Origin: JAFAXD01 sp963760435 | GTDB taxonomy: Bacteria; Pseudomonadota; Alphaproteobacteria; Rhizobiales; Xanthobacteraceae | Reading direction: 5' to 3' | NCBI GenBank assembly: GCA_963760435.1 | Contig: CAVXDE010000025.1 | Location: 248,001-312,000 of the forward strand | Length of the DNA: 64,000 nucleotides | In this document: piece by piece, positions 25,574 through 34,026 of the stretch | How positions within the stretch are numbered: position 1 is the first letter of the stretch | Layout of the letters: each line of letters begins with the position of its first letter | Notes under the pieces: generated by a model | What the model was told of the DNA's origin: nothing | What the model saw: only the letters and a program-made list of their open reading frames with translations | Databases searched by the model: none | Position numbers and translations under genes: made by a program

Positions 25574-26818
25574 ATGGCTAATCGAATTCTCACAACCCAT
25601 GTCGGCAGCCTGCCGCGGCCGGCGAAGTTCCTCGAAGTCAGCCAGAAGCGCACCCTCGGGGAGAAGTTCGACGAGGCCGCTTACGAGACGGGGCTGAAGG
25701 ACGCCGTCGCGGAGGTCGTGCGCAAGCAGAAGGAGGCCGGCGTCGATCTGATCAATGACGGCGAGCTCGCCCACACCATGGGGTGGGCCTACGACTACGG
25801 TTCGTGGTGGTCCTATGTGATCCGCCGCCTCGGCGGCGTCGAGGTCACCGACACCGGGCTTTGGTTCACCAAACTGTCCGCGCACACCAAGACGCCGATG
25901 GCGCCCAAGGATTTCATCGTCGGCGATTGGGGCGAGCGCCGGGACATGTCGCAGTTTCAAGAGGCTTATCTCGATCCGCAATCGGGCTGCGGCTTGCCCG
26001 AGCAGTTCATGACCAACCACTCACCGCTGGTCAAAGGCCCGATCAAATACAAGGGCCAGGAGTTGATTGCGCGCGACATCGCCAACCTGAAGGCCGGGCT
26101 CAAAGCGGCGGGGCTTGGAACCGAAGGGGCGTGGATGAATTCGATCGCGCCGGCCAGCTGCGCGCGCATGCCGAACGAATATTACAAGAGCGAAGAGGAG
26201 CTCCTCTACGCCTGCGCCGACGCGGTGCGCGAGGAATACAAGGCGATCATCGATGCCGGGTTCATCGTCCAGCTCGACGACCCGGCGATCGGCGAGAATT
26301 GGGACCAGCAGAAGAACGAGCCGAGCGTCGAGGGCTACCGGCGCTACACCAAAATGCAGATCGACGCGCTCAACCACGCCATCAAGGGATTGCCGTCGAG
26401 CAAGATCCGCTTCCACCTGTGCTGGGGCAGCTGGCACGGCCCGCACACCACCGACATTCCGATGACGCACCTGGTCGACCTGATGCTGGCGGTGAACGCC
26501 GACTACTACTCGTTCGAGGCGGCCAACGCCCGCCATGAGCACGAGTGGAAGCTCTGGAAGGACATCAAGCTGCCGGCCGGCAAAAAGATCCTGCCCGGCG
26601 TGGTGACCCATTCGACCAACCTGATCGAGCATCCCGAGCTTGTCGCCGATCGGATCTGCCGGTTCGCCGAGGCGGTCGGACCCGAGAACGTGATTGCCTC
26701 GACCGATTGCGGACTGGGCGGCCGCGTGCACCCGCAGATCGCCTGGGCCAAGCTCAAGGCGCTGTCGCAAGGCGCGGAGCTCGCGTCCAAGCGGCTCTAT
26801 GCGAAGAAGGCAGCGTAG
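25574..26818 (+). CDS. Cobalamin-independent methionine synthase (MetE C-terminal) family methyltransferase
   Basis: 414 residues from ATG 25574, with AGGAGG 7 nt upstream. It covers only the MetE catalytic half: TTHVGSLPRP at the N-terminus, INDGELAHTMGW, and QLDDPAI. The zinc ligands are in HLCWGSWHG (His and Cys), the Glu in YSFEAANARHE and Cys in STDCGLGGRVHPQIAW. Short MetE-like enzymes transfer methyl or alkyl groups to thiols; some are core methionine synthases and others act in alkyl-CoM or xenobiotic metabolism. No metE-type riboswitch is recognised upstream. The substrate is undetermined. Confidence 0.88.
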   Translation: MANRILTTHVGSLPRPAKFLEVSQKRTLGEKFDEAAYETGLKDAVAEVVRKQKEAGVDLINDGELAHTMGWAYDYGSWWSYVIRRLGGVEVTDTGLWFTKLSAHTKTPMAPKDFIVGDWGERRDMSQFQEAYLDPQSGCGLPEQFMTNHSPLVKGPIKYKGQELIARDIANLKAGLKAAGLGTEGAWMNSIAPASCARMPNEYYKSEEELLYACADAVREEYKAIIDAGFIVQLDDPAIGENWDQQKNEPSVEGYRRYTKMQIDALNHAIKGLPSSKIRFHLCWGSWHGPHTTDIPMTHLVDLMLAVNADYYSFEAANARHEHEWKLWKDIKLPAGKKILPGVVTHSTNLIEHPELVADRICRFAEAVGPENVIASTDCGLGGRVHPQIAWAKLKALSQGAELASKRLYAKKAA

Positions 26819-26846
26819 GGAGCAGGCGGGCGGCGTTTTGCCTTGG

Positions 26847-26867
26847 GGGCCCGCGCGCCGCGGGCCC
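26847..26867. terminator. Perfect GC hairpin after the MetE-like gene
   Basis: GGGCCCGCG-CGC-CGCGGGCCC forms a 9-bp stem with a 3-nt loop, 28 nt after the MetE-like stop. No T-run follows, so it may end transcription only with Rho or may stabilise the 3' end. The rest of the 26819-27041 gap shows nothing recognisable. Confidence 0.5.
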
Positions 26868-27041
26868 TCGGCGGCTCGCGGGAGCACGTCGACCCGGACG
26901 GCATCATGGGGCAAGACGCGATCGGCGCTCGGATCAGCGAAACACCGTGATCGTGCCGTGATACGGCCGTGATCGATCAGCCGCAAAATCCATTGCCGAC
27001 GCGGTCATGATCAAACCGGGTGTGAATTTAGATCCGCCGTC

Positions 27042-29084
27042 ATGAAAATACTGCGTGCGATCGTCCTGAAGGCAGCCGTTCTAGCACTCATTGGCACGAT
27101 TGAACTTCCGGCCTTCGCTGCGACACCACCATATGAAATTCACTTGCCGCAAGCGAACGGCCGGACGTCCCTGGACGCGCTGAAGACCGAATTTGTCAGG
27201 TGCTTCGGCGCGGGAGACGACCCCAAGGCTGGCGGTCAAATCGTGCTCTTGAAGAACACCATCAAATGCGAGAAGGCGAACGACAGCGACGATGCCTCGA
27301 GCGCGGCTCAATCCTCGATTGCCGATTGGCTTTCTCCAGCTGCCTGTAGCGAGCCCGCGGACCGCAGGATTCTCCCCTCCGCGCTGATCAAGGAATTGGC
27401 TGATAAGCGGTATAACGCGCAAATCAAGCCACAAACCGGCATCAGGATTTTGGGTGCCGCTTTTTGCTCCGAAGAGGTTACGCTGAACGATCTCGATCTA
27501 CCATATCCGCTGGTTTTGGATTATGGATTCTTCCCCTACGGCATCGTATCAAACAATTTGAAGATCACTGGTCATTTCAGCGTCGATAACGCTGTCATTC
27601 TCAACAATTTTACAATGATGCATGCGGTCATCAGTGACGGGCTGTTTGCCAGGCAGGCATTCATGCCACATTTTACCTTGCAATTTGCTGAGATTGGGAA
27701 AGACGTTGCTTTGGATGGCAGCCTTATCCCGCTCTATGTCAACATTCTCAATTCGACAGTTAAGAGGAGCGTCGACAGTGTCGCAACAGCGACGTCATAT
27801 TTCATTATTCTTCACTCTACGGTTTTGGATCATGTGGACATATCAAGGTCGGAGGCGCGGTGCGCTTATGAGCTTCAAAAAGGCCCAATCGGCGAGGTAG
27901 TCGCAGCGGGGGCCGGATTTGGCGAAGCGTCGAACAACAAGTATTCGTGGCAAAGATCGCTCAAAGATAAACATATAAAGGCTTTCCTCGAGGCAGACGT
28001 CCTGAAGAAAGTCAATTCCGCATACGAGGCGTGCGGCGTGACGCCAAGTTATGACGTGCCGCCCAAACTGACCTTTGTGATATCCGATTTACAGTTGGCG
28101 TCACTTTGCCTCGTCGATTTTCAATGGCCCCGGCTTTCATCCGTTAATTACAATCCGGAAACGACGATCAGCATCGAAACAACCAGCTTCACCAATAATT
28201 TGATTTTGGATATCGGAGACGAGCCAACTCCGCATCGAGAACACTTTAACAGGCGCCTGGAGCTGACGGAGGTCGAAGGTCCCGTCTTCGTATTCAATTT
28301 TGCTCAATTTCCGAGTTCGTATCATGTCGTGATGGATGGATTTCATTTCAAGCGCATTTACTCATGGAGCAAAGAAAGCTCATGTGGCCGGCATGGTTGG
28401 AACTGGAAAGTGCCGGAAGTACATGATGTGCGGCATTGGTTGGGGAAGAATGAGTCTCCGTCAGTTCAAGCCTATGCCACGGTGGCGACCTCTTTTGAAG
28501 ATGCCGGCCGCGACGCGACCCCCATTCGGGTCGACAAGGCAATCGCCGAACATCGCAAAGCGGTCAGCGACGACGCTGCCGCGCTGTACAACGCGTGGAC
28601 GGCGCACCCGGCAGATATCCCAGTTATTTTGCTTGATTATATGCGCCTGGGGATGAATTGGACGCTTGGCGAGATCGCGGACTATGGATTTCGTCCGCAA
28701 AAGGCAATCTTCGTGGCCATTGCCGTTGTTGCGATTGCCTGGGCCTTATTTGTGCGATGGATCGGCGTCGTCGCATTTGTGCCGGGAAAAAAGGAGGAAC
28801 TGCGCCTCATCGGCCTTGTGTTCTTCTTCGATCACCTGATTCCCGCATTGAAGATCAATGAAGACAACTATGATGTGAAGACCTATCTGATAAAACCCGG
28901 AAAGGATGCCGATCGAGACAGCATTCAGATATTTCAGCATTACGGACGTGCGTTGGAATTTACAGCAGCCGATCATCGGCAGACGCGGCGGGCAGACAGA
29001 GCCTTGATCGTCCTTAAGTTGATTGGTTTCGTGCTGGCCGCGTTTGTCCTAGCCGGGATACAGGCACTCGTGGGCAGTCATTGA
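27042..29084 (+). CDS. Large beta-helix (pentapeptide-like) membrane protein of unknown function
   Basis: 680 residues from ATG 27042, with a signal sequence (AIVLKAAVLALIGTIELPAFA). Residues 130-270 and 340-430 alternate short strands (LKITGHFSVDNAVILNNFTM, SYFIILHSTVLDHVDISRSE) like a beta-helix or degenerate pentapeptide repeat. Then comes the helix AYATVATSFEDAGRDATPIR, the motif GEIADYGFRPQKAIF and two hydrophobic helices near residues 560-585 and 660-680. This layout matches pentapeptide proteins ending in a 'GYGxxPxxA' membrane anchor. The coding DNA is visibly more AT-rich than its neighbours, suggesting transfer. It stands alone; function is unknown. Confidence 0.75.
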   Translation: MKILRAIVLKAAVLALIGTIELPAFAATPPYEIHLPQANGRTSLDALKTEFVRCFGAGDDPKAGGQIVLLKNTIKCEKANDSDDASSAAQSSIADWLSPAACSEPADRRILPSALIKELADKRYNAQIKPQTGIRILGAAFCSEEVTLNDLDLPYPLVLDYGFFPYGIVSNNLKITGHFSVDNAVILNNFTMMHAVISDGLFARQAFMPHFTLQFAEIGKDVALDGSLIPLYVNILNSTVKRSVDSVATATSYFIILHSTVLDHVDISRSEARCAYELQKGPIGEVVAAGAGFGEASNNKYSWQRSLKDKHIKAFLEADVLKKVNSAYEACGVTPSYDVPPKLTFVISDLQLASLCLVDFQWPRLSSVNYNPETTISIETTSFTNNLILDIGDEPTPHREHFNRRLELTEVEGPVFVFNFAQFPSSYHVVMDGFHFKRIYSWSKESSCGRHGWNWKVPEVHDVRHWLGKNESPSVQAYATVATSFEDAGRDATPIRVDKAIAEHRKAVSDDAAALYNAWTAHPADIPVILLDYMRLGMNWTLGEIADYGFRPQKAIFVAIAVVAIAWALFVRWIGVVAFVPGKKEELRLIGLVFFFDHLIPALKINEDNYDVKTYLIKPGKDADRDSIQIFQHYGRALEFTAADHRQTRRADRALIVLKLIGFVLAAFVLAGIQALVGSH

Positions 29085-29232
29085 GTGCGGGCCCGATACA
29101 TCAAACCGAGCCACTCCGCTCGTCATCGCCGGGCGTATTGTATAGCTTTCGATCGGGCGAGCACGGCTGTGCCTTCCTAAACAGGCCATGACGAATTGAG
29201 AGGTTTCGGCGTCAACATGATCGGCATCCGCG

Positions 29233-29628
29233 CTACATCCCCGCCGGCACATAGCCCTTTGGGGCCTCCTGCATCACCGCAAGGGTGTGGCCGTCGGGAT
29301 CGTCGAAGAATGCCATCCACAGATCGTGGTCGTCCATCTTGGCGATCAGGTGCGGCTGATAGGTCAGGGTAACCCCGCGCCGCTTCAGTTCGCTAATGCT
29401 CAGCGCGATGTCGGCGCAGCGGAAATAGATGCAGCCGCCGCGGAGCGGCGTTGCGCCGTCGGGCACCTTTTCCAGCAGCAGCCGCACCCCGGCGCAATCA
29501 AAAAAGCTCAAGTTTCCGTAGCGATAGAGTTTCCGCAAACCGACCACGGTCGCGTAGAATTCCTCCGATCGGTCAACATCGCTGACCGGTAGCGCGATCT
29601 GCCCGATCTGGCTGAGGTTGAGAAGCAT
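29233..29628 (-). CDS. VOC (glyoxalase/bleomycin-resistance) family protein
   Basis: 131 residues from ATG 29628, with GGAGGT upstream; the longer reading from 29709 is rejected. The fold signatures are ISQ-like IGQIALPVSDVDRSEEFYAT at the start, FFDCAGVRLLLEKV, GGCIYFRCADI and the closing FFDDPDGHTLAVMQE. The metal-binding positions of the fold seem partly kept. Members are glyoxalases, dioxygenases or drug-binding proteins; this one cannot be placed further. It is divergent from the blaI-like gene, whose operator at 29692-29708 lies only 64 bp from this start and might affect it too. Confidence 0.88.
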   Translation of the reverse strand: MLLNLSQIGQIALPVSDVDRSEEFYATVVGLRKLYRYGNLSFFDCAGVRLLLEKVPDGATPLRGGCIYFRCADIALSISELKRRGVTLTYQPHLIAKMDDHDLWMAFFDDPDGHTLAVMQEAPKGYVPAGM

Positions 29629-29691
29629 GGGCAATGACCTCCGAATGGCGCGACCCGTCCCCGAGGCACCTTGGCCGCGGGCACGGATTTG

Positions 29692-29708
29692 TGCTACATT
29701 GTGTAGCA
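29692..29708 (+). promoter_or_regulatory. BlaI-type operator overlapping the blaI promoter
   Basis: TGCTACA-TTG-TGTAGCA is a perfect 7-bp inverted repeat with the TACA/TGTA half-sites typical of BlaI/MecI repressors. A promoter reads TTGGCC (29671-29676), an 18-bp spacer and TACATT (29695-29700), so the repressor would cover the -10. The ATG of the repressor gene is 24 bp downstream. A near-identical element is at 32459-32475. Confidence 0.75.
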
Positions 29709-29732
29709 TTACGCCGGATCACCTTCAATCGA

Positions 29733-30128
29733 ATGGACCAGACGCACATGGATGAGACCCTGCCCGACCTTGGCGACCTCGAGCGCGACGTGATGCAGTT
29801 GGTCTGGGCGAAGGGTCCGATCACCGCCGAAGCCGTGCGCGAGCAGCTCCCGCGGCGGCTGAAAGAGTTGACGGTTCGCACGGTGCTGCGGCGGCTCGAG
29901 GAAAAAGGTTATGTCGGCCACACCGTCGAGGGCCGCACCTATGTGTATCAGGCCACCGAAGCGCGCGGCCGCGTCGCGGCGCGGGCAGTGCAGCGGATCG
30001 TCGATTGGTTCTGTAACGGATCGGTCGACGAAGTGCTGGTCGGCATGGTCGACACCGCGATGCTCGATCGCAAACGCCTGCGCATGCTGACCGATCGAAT
30101 GTCGCAGACAAAGAACGGGAAAAAGTGA
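29733..30128 (+). CDS. blaI: BlaI/MecI/CopY-family transcriptional repressor
   Basis: 131 residues from ATG 29733 (MDQTHMDETLPDLGDLERDV), with a second ATG at 29748. The winged helix is clear: LERDVMQLVWAKGPITAEAV, then LTVRTVLRRLEEKGYVGHTV with GRTYVYQA as the wing. The C-terminal helices (VQRIVDWFCNGSVDEVLVGM) serve dimer formation in this family. It overlaps the receptor gene by 4 nt, the normal BlaI-BlaR1 order, and has a palindromic operator just upstream, so autoregulation is likely. The inducing signal need not be a beta-lactam, given the partner's structure. Confidence 0.92.
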   Translation: MDQTHMDETLPDLGDLERDVMQLVWAKGPITAEAVREQLPRRLKELTVRTVLRRLEEKGYVGHTVEGRTYVYQATEARGRVAARAVQRIVDWFCNGSVDEVLVGMVDTAMLDRKRLRMLTDRMSQTKNGKK

Positions 30129-32434
30129 TGCTGTGGCTGTTGCTGGAAGCGGCATTGCGGTCGCTCCTGCTTGGCGCGATCGTCGGGCTTGGTTTGAAGC
30201 TCGCCCGCGTGCGCGACCCGCGCGCGCATATGACCGCATGGACCGGCGTCCTCATCGCGTCGCTCGCCATGCCACTCATGATGCATTGGCTGGTCGTGAC
30301 GGTTCCGTCTTCCGCACCGCCGCTGCAGCTCGTGGAGATGATAGAAGCAGCGCCGAACGCGCTATTGGGCCCGGTCGCCGAGACGCTCGACTTAGCCGCG
30401 CCTCCGGCACGGCCGGAGACGACGACGAGCGTCAGCAACAGCAAGCCGTTCGGAACCGCATCCGTTCCAGGACAGCAGCCGCCCCGCGCGGCGCGATTTG
30501 ATTGGTTCACCGTCGCAACCAGCCTTTACGTTGCGGTGACCACCGTCTTTCTGCTGCGATTGTGCCTCGGCCTTGTTCTGACCTGGCGCCTCGCGCGCGC
30601 CGCCGCGCCCATTGGAGCGGATTGGTCGGGCGCAGCCTGTGGCAATGACAGAGTGCGCGTCAGCGACATCGTCGGCATGCCGGTGACGTTCGGCTCGACG
30701 ATCCTGCTGCCGCGCGAGTGCGCCGAGTGGGATCACACCAAATGCCAAGCGGTTCTGACACACGAGCGCGCGCACATCGCGCATGGCGACTTCTACATAT
30801 TGCTGCTGGCGATGCTCAACCGCGCGCTGTTCTGGTTCAGCCCGTTCGCCTGGTGGCAGGTCAAGCGCCTGGCCGAGCTCGCCGAGATGATCAGCGACGA
30901 TGCGGCAATCGAAGTGCTGGCCGATCGCCCGTCCTACGCGGACATCCTGATCGAGTTCGCCGGCGACGCACCCCGGGCGCCCGCCGGCCTCGCCATGGCG
31001 CGCGCCAATACGGTGCGCCCGCGGGTCGAACGCATTCTCGCCGCGAAGGGGTTGCCGGTGCGGGCCGGCTGGCAGCAGCAAGTGCTGATCACCGCATTTC
31101 TGGTTCCCTTCACGGCAATCTGCGCCGGCACGATCGCCCGCGGCACCGTACCGGTCGTTGCAGCTGCAAACACCGAGGCAACCGATCATCATCCCTACGC
31201 GGGCTGGTATCGGCTCAATCCGCTGCATGCGATCGCGGTGACGCGCGACGGCGAGCGCCTGTTCGGCCAGGTGACAGGCGGTCCGCGGTTTGAGCTCACA
31301 CCGCAAGGGGACAACCGCTTCACCTTCGCCAACGGCACCGCCTCGATCACCTTCGTCAGCGACGGCGAGGCGCCTGCGGGCGAGTTGTTGCTTCAGGATC
31401 GGCGCTTTGGGGAGCGCCACGCCAGCCGTATCGACGCCGCACAGGGACAGGAGCTCGGCGAGCTGTTTGCGCACCGCATGGCGCGCGCGCCCGAGCGCTT
31501 CATGGATCAGACGCCGGCGCCGGGCAGCAAATCTGCGCTGCTGCAGATGATCAGCGAGCTGCAGCAGGGCGGCACCAACGCGGCACATATCGGGGTGCCG
31601 TTGGCCGAGCGTTTGCGGCGCGAGTTGCCGCCGCTGCAGGATACCCTGTCGGCGCTCGGCACCGTGGAGTCGATTTTCTTTCGCGGCGTCGGCCCCGGCG
31701 GCTACGACATTTACGGCGCGAAGTTTGCCAACGGCTCCGCCGAATTCAGGTTGCTGATGGGACCGGGTGGCGTGACCGAGGACTTGATCTTCCGGCCTGA
31801 CGGCGATGCAACGCCGGGCGGGATCCTCAGCTGCACGCGGGAACAAACATTGGAAACCGCGACCGGTACGGCACCGATCAAGTTGTTGCTGTTCAACGCC
31901 AGCGGCGCCGACATTCATCTCTACGGGCTCGACGCACAAGGCCAGCGGACGCGCCATGTCGCGGTTGCCGACAACCGCTCGGCTCCGATCATGACGCATG
32001 CGGGCAGTGCCTGGGTTGTCACTGACACGGCCGGACGGTGCCGCGAGATCGTCGTGGCCGGTCAGCACACGCGCTTTGTGAGCCTGCGCCACGCCGGCAG
32101 CGGCGAGGAACCGGATCGTTTCGCCTCCCGGCGCAGCGCGCCGACGCCCGGCAGCGAAGACGCGCTGCTCGGTTACATCGACGCGTTGGCGCGCGGCGAA
32201 CCTGATTATTCGCGGATGACGCCGGAAGCGGCCGCGGCGACGCGCCAGCAGGCCGAGCTCGATCGGGCGATCCTGGCCAAGCTCGGTGCCGTGCGCGCCG
32301 CCTCCTTCCGCGGCGTCACGCCATTCGACAGCGACATTTACGTGGTCCACTTCGCGGGCGGGTCCGCGGAATGGCGGATCGCGTTGGCGAACGACGGCCG
32401 GATCGGCCGGATCGCGCTGGGCCCGCAATATTAG
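30125..32434 (+). CDS. BlaR1-like M56 metalloprotease receptor with non-penicillin-binding sensor domains
   Basis: 769 residues. The N-terminal third has several membrane helices and an M56 protease site (THERAHIAHGD, H213-E214-x-x-H217) followed by EMISDDAAIEVLADRPSYA. Beyond the last helix (residues ~325-340) no SxxK transpeptidase sensor is visible. Instead come a DUF3471-like domain (~349-445; YAGWYRLNPLHAIAVTRDGE), a module (~462-560), a VHL-beta-like domain (~580-650; GSAWVVTDTAGRCREIV) and a second copy of the module (~671-769). By analogy with BlaR1 it would sense something outside the membrane and trigger repressor cleavage. The ligand is unknown. Confidence 0.85.
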   Translation: MMLWLLLEAALRSLLLGAIVGLGLKLARVRDPRAHMTAWTGVLIASLAMPLMMHWLVVTVPSSAPPLQLVEMIEAAPNALLGPVAETLDLAAPPARPETTTSVSNSKPFGTASVPGQQPPRAARFDWFTVATSLYVAVTTVFLLRLCLGLVLTWRLARAAAPIGADWSGAACGNDRVRVSDIVGMPVTFGSTILLPRECAEWDHTKCQAVLTHERAHIAHGDFYILLLAMLNRALFWFSPFAWWQVKRLAELAEMISDDAAIEVLADRPSYADILIEFAGDAPRAPAGLAMARANTVRPRVERILAAKGLPVRAGWQQQVLITAFLVPFTAICAGTIARGTVPVVAAANTEATDHHPYAGWYRLNPLHAIAVTRDGERLFGQVTGGPRFELTPQGDNRFTFANGTASITFVSDGEAPAGELLLQDRRFGERHASRIDAAQGQELGELFAHRMARAPERFMDQTPAPGSKSALLQMISELQQGGTNAAHIGVPLAERLRRELPPLQDTLSALGTVESIFFRGVGPGGYDIYGAKFANGSAEFRLLMGPGGVTEDLIFRPDGDATPGGILSCTREQTLETATGTAPIKLLLFNASGADIHLYGLDAQGQRTRHVAVADNRSAPIMTHAGSAWVVTDTAGRCREIVVAGQHTRFVSLRHAGSGEEPDRFASRRSAPTPGSEDALLGYIDALARGEPDYSRMTPEAAAATRQQAELDRAILAKLGAVRAASFRGVTPFDSDIYVVHFAGGSAEWRIALANDGRIGRIALGPQY

Positions 32435-32458
32435 GGCTTGCTGGCGGTCGACCGTTTG

Positions 32459-32475
32459 TGCTACACATCGTAGCA
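32459..32475 (+). promoter_or_regulatory. Second BlaI-type operator, before the DUF1800-DUF1501 genes
   Basis: TGCTAC-ACATC-GTAGCA repeats the blaI operator. Both sites share the wider pattern TTTGTGCTACA, four bases, GTAGCA, one base, TACG. A promoter of the same layout is visible: TTGCTG (32438-32443), 18-bp spacer, TACACA (32462-32467). It lies between the receptor stop and the DUF1800 start, so the two downstream genes are likely members of the same regulon. Confidence 0.7.
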
Positions 32476-32493
32476 CTACGGTTTGTGACGAAA

Positions 32494-32577
32494 ATGAGCG
32501 ACGTATTCAGGGACCGCATTGCGCAGCGACGGCGCGTGCCTCCGAACGCGGTTTCTGAATTTATTGTTGAAGCCTGA
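32494..32577 (+). CDS. Possible 27-residue leader ORF
   Basis: ATG 32494 to TGA 32577 reads MSDVFRDRIAQRRRVPPNAV and seven more residues. It lies in the leader between the second BlaI-type operator and the DUF1800 gene. No good ribosome site precedes it (TTTGTGACGAAA). It may be a regulatory upstream ORF or chance; there is no other support. Confidence 0.25.
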   Translation: MSDVFRDRIAQRRRVPPNAVSEFIVEA

Positions 32578-32592
32578 AACAGGCGATGGCGC

Positions 32593-34023
32593 ATGTCACA
32601 AGACAAGATCCGCGACGCCGCCTTCGCGTTGCACCGGTTTGGTCTCGGGCCGCGTCCAGGGGCGATCGCGGCAATCGCGGCCGACCCGCGTGGCGCCCTG
32701 TTGGCCGAGTTGGATCGTCCGGGCGCCGGCCGCATCGATGATCCGCGGCTGCTGACCAGCGCGCAGTCCTCGCGCGCAGCGTTCGAAGCGATCTCGGCGC
32801 GGCAAGCAAAGCAAATCGTGGAAGAGCGTGCCCGAAAGCAGGCCGAGCAGGCGCAAGCCCAAACCATGGCCATGGGCGAGGAGGCAAAACCGGATGCGCC
32901 CAAGCCCGCGACAGCTGCGCCAACGCCAACCATCGAGCAACAGAATTTCTTGAAGGAGGTACGCGCGCGGCTTGACGCCGCGTTGGTCCCGGAGATCGGC
33001 TTTCCCGAGCGGCTGGTGTGGTTCTGGTCGAATCATTTCTGCGTCTCCGGATTCGTCGTGCCCAACATGGCCGGAGGCTATGAGCGCGAAGCGATCCGGC
33101 CGCACATCCTCGGCCGTTTCGTCGACATGGTGCTCGCCGCCGAAGGCCATCCGGCGATGCTGGTCTATCTCAACAACACCGTGTCGATCGGGCCGAACTC
33201 CGTCGCCGGCATCAATCGCGCGCGCGGGCTCAACGAGAATCTGGCGCGCGAGATCCTGGAGCTGCACACGCTCGGTGTCCGCACGGGTTATACCCAGGAC
33301 GACGTGATCCGCTTTGCCAATGTGCTGACCGGCTGGACGATCCTGCCACCAGCAAACAATCCCGAGCACGGCGCCGAGTTCGTGTTCAATCAACGCATGC
33401 ATGAGCCCGGCCCGCAGCGGGTGATCGACAAGGACTATCCTGACACGGGCGTGGAGCAGGGCCGCGCCGTGCTGGCCGACCTGGCGCGCCATCCCGCCAC
33501 GGCGACCCATGTCGCCACCAAGCTCGCACGGCATTTTGTTGCTGATGCGCCGCCGCAGCCGCTGGTCGAGCGCCTGACCAAGAATTTTCGTGACACCGAT
33601 GGCGATCTCAAAGAGCTCGCCAAGACGCTGATCACCGATGAGCTTGCCTGGGAGACGCCGCGCGACAAGCTCAAGCTGCCGTGCGAGTGGTCGGTCGCGA
33701 TCACCCGCACACTGAGTGGCCGCGGCGACGCCCAGCGTTTCGTCAACGGCCAGGCGTTGCTCGGCCAGCCGCTCTGGCGCCCGTCGGCACCCAACGGCTT
33801 TGCCGACGATGAAGCAACCTGGATCGACGGGTTGGGCCGCCGGCTCGACATCGCCAATGCGGTTGGCGAGCGCGCGGGCGAACGGTTCGAGCCTGGCGAG
33901 TTGCTCGACATCGCGCTCGGACCGCTCGCGACCTCGGATACGCGCGCCGCGATCGGCCGGGCGGAAAGCCGCCAGCAGGCGCTGACGTTGTTGTTCATGT
34001 CGCCCGAATTCCAGCGGAGGTGA
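32593..34023 (+). CDS. DUF1800 family protein
   Basis: 476 residues from ATG 32593. The start AAFALHRFGLGPRPGAIAAI and the later WFWSNHFCVSGFV, NENLAREILELHTLGV and NVLTGWTI are DUF1800 signatures. LARHFVADAPPQPLVERLTK and WSVAITRTL continue the family pattern. No obvious signal peptide is present. DUF1800 and DUF1501 genes nearly always occur together, and here the second gene starts 3 nt after this stop. Their biochemical role is unknown; a cell-surface or exported-protein role has been proposed for the pair. Expression is predicted to be controlled by the BlaI-like repressor. Confidence 0.92.
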   Translation: MSQDKIRDAAFALHRFGLGPRPGAIAAIAADPRGALLAELDRPGAGRIDDPRLLTSAQSSRAAFEAISARQAKQIVEERARKQAEQAQAQTMAMGEEAKPDAPKPATAAPTPTIEQQNFLKEVRARLDAALVPEIGFPERLVWFWSNHFCVSGFVVPNMAGGYEREAIRPHILGRFVDMVLAAEGHPAMLVYLNNTVSIGPNSVAGINRARGLNENLAREILELHTLGVRTGYTQDDVIRFANVLTGWTILPPANNPEHGAEFVFNQRMHEPGPQRVIDKDYPDTGVEQGRAVLADLARHPATATHVATKLARHFVADAPPQPLVERLTKNFRDTDGDLKELAKTLITDELAWETPRDKLKLPCEWSVAITRTLSGRGDAQRFVNGQALLGQPLWRPSAPNGFADDEATWIDGLGRRLDIANAVGERAGERFEPGELLDIALGPLATSDTRAAIGRAESRQQALTLLFMSPEFQRR

Positions 34024-34026
34024 GTC

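Noticed and set aside
30392..32476. 694-residue open frame antisense to the BlaR1-like gene
   Set aside because: It covers the whole receptor gene with low-complexity Arg/Gln-rich sequence and no domain, as expected of a GC-bias shadow.
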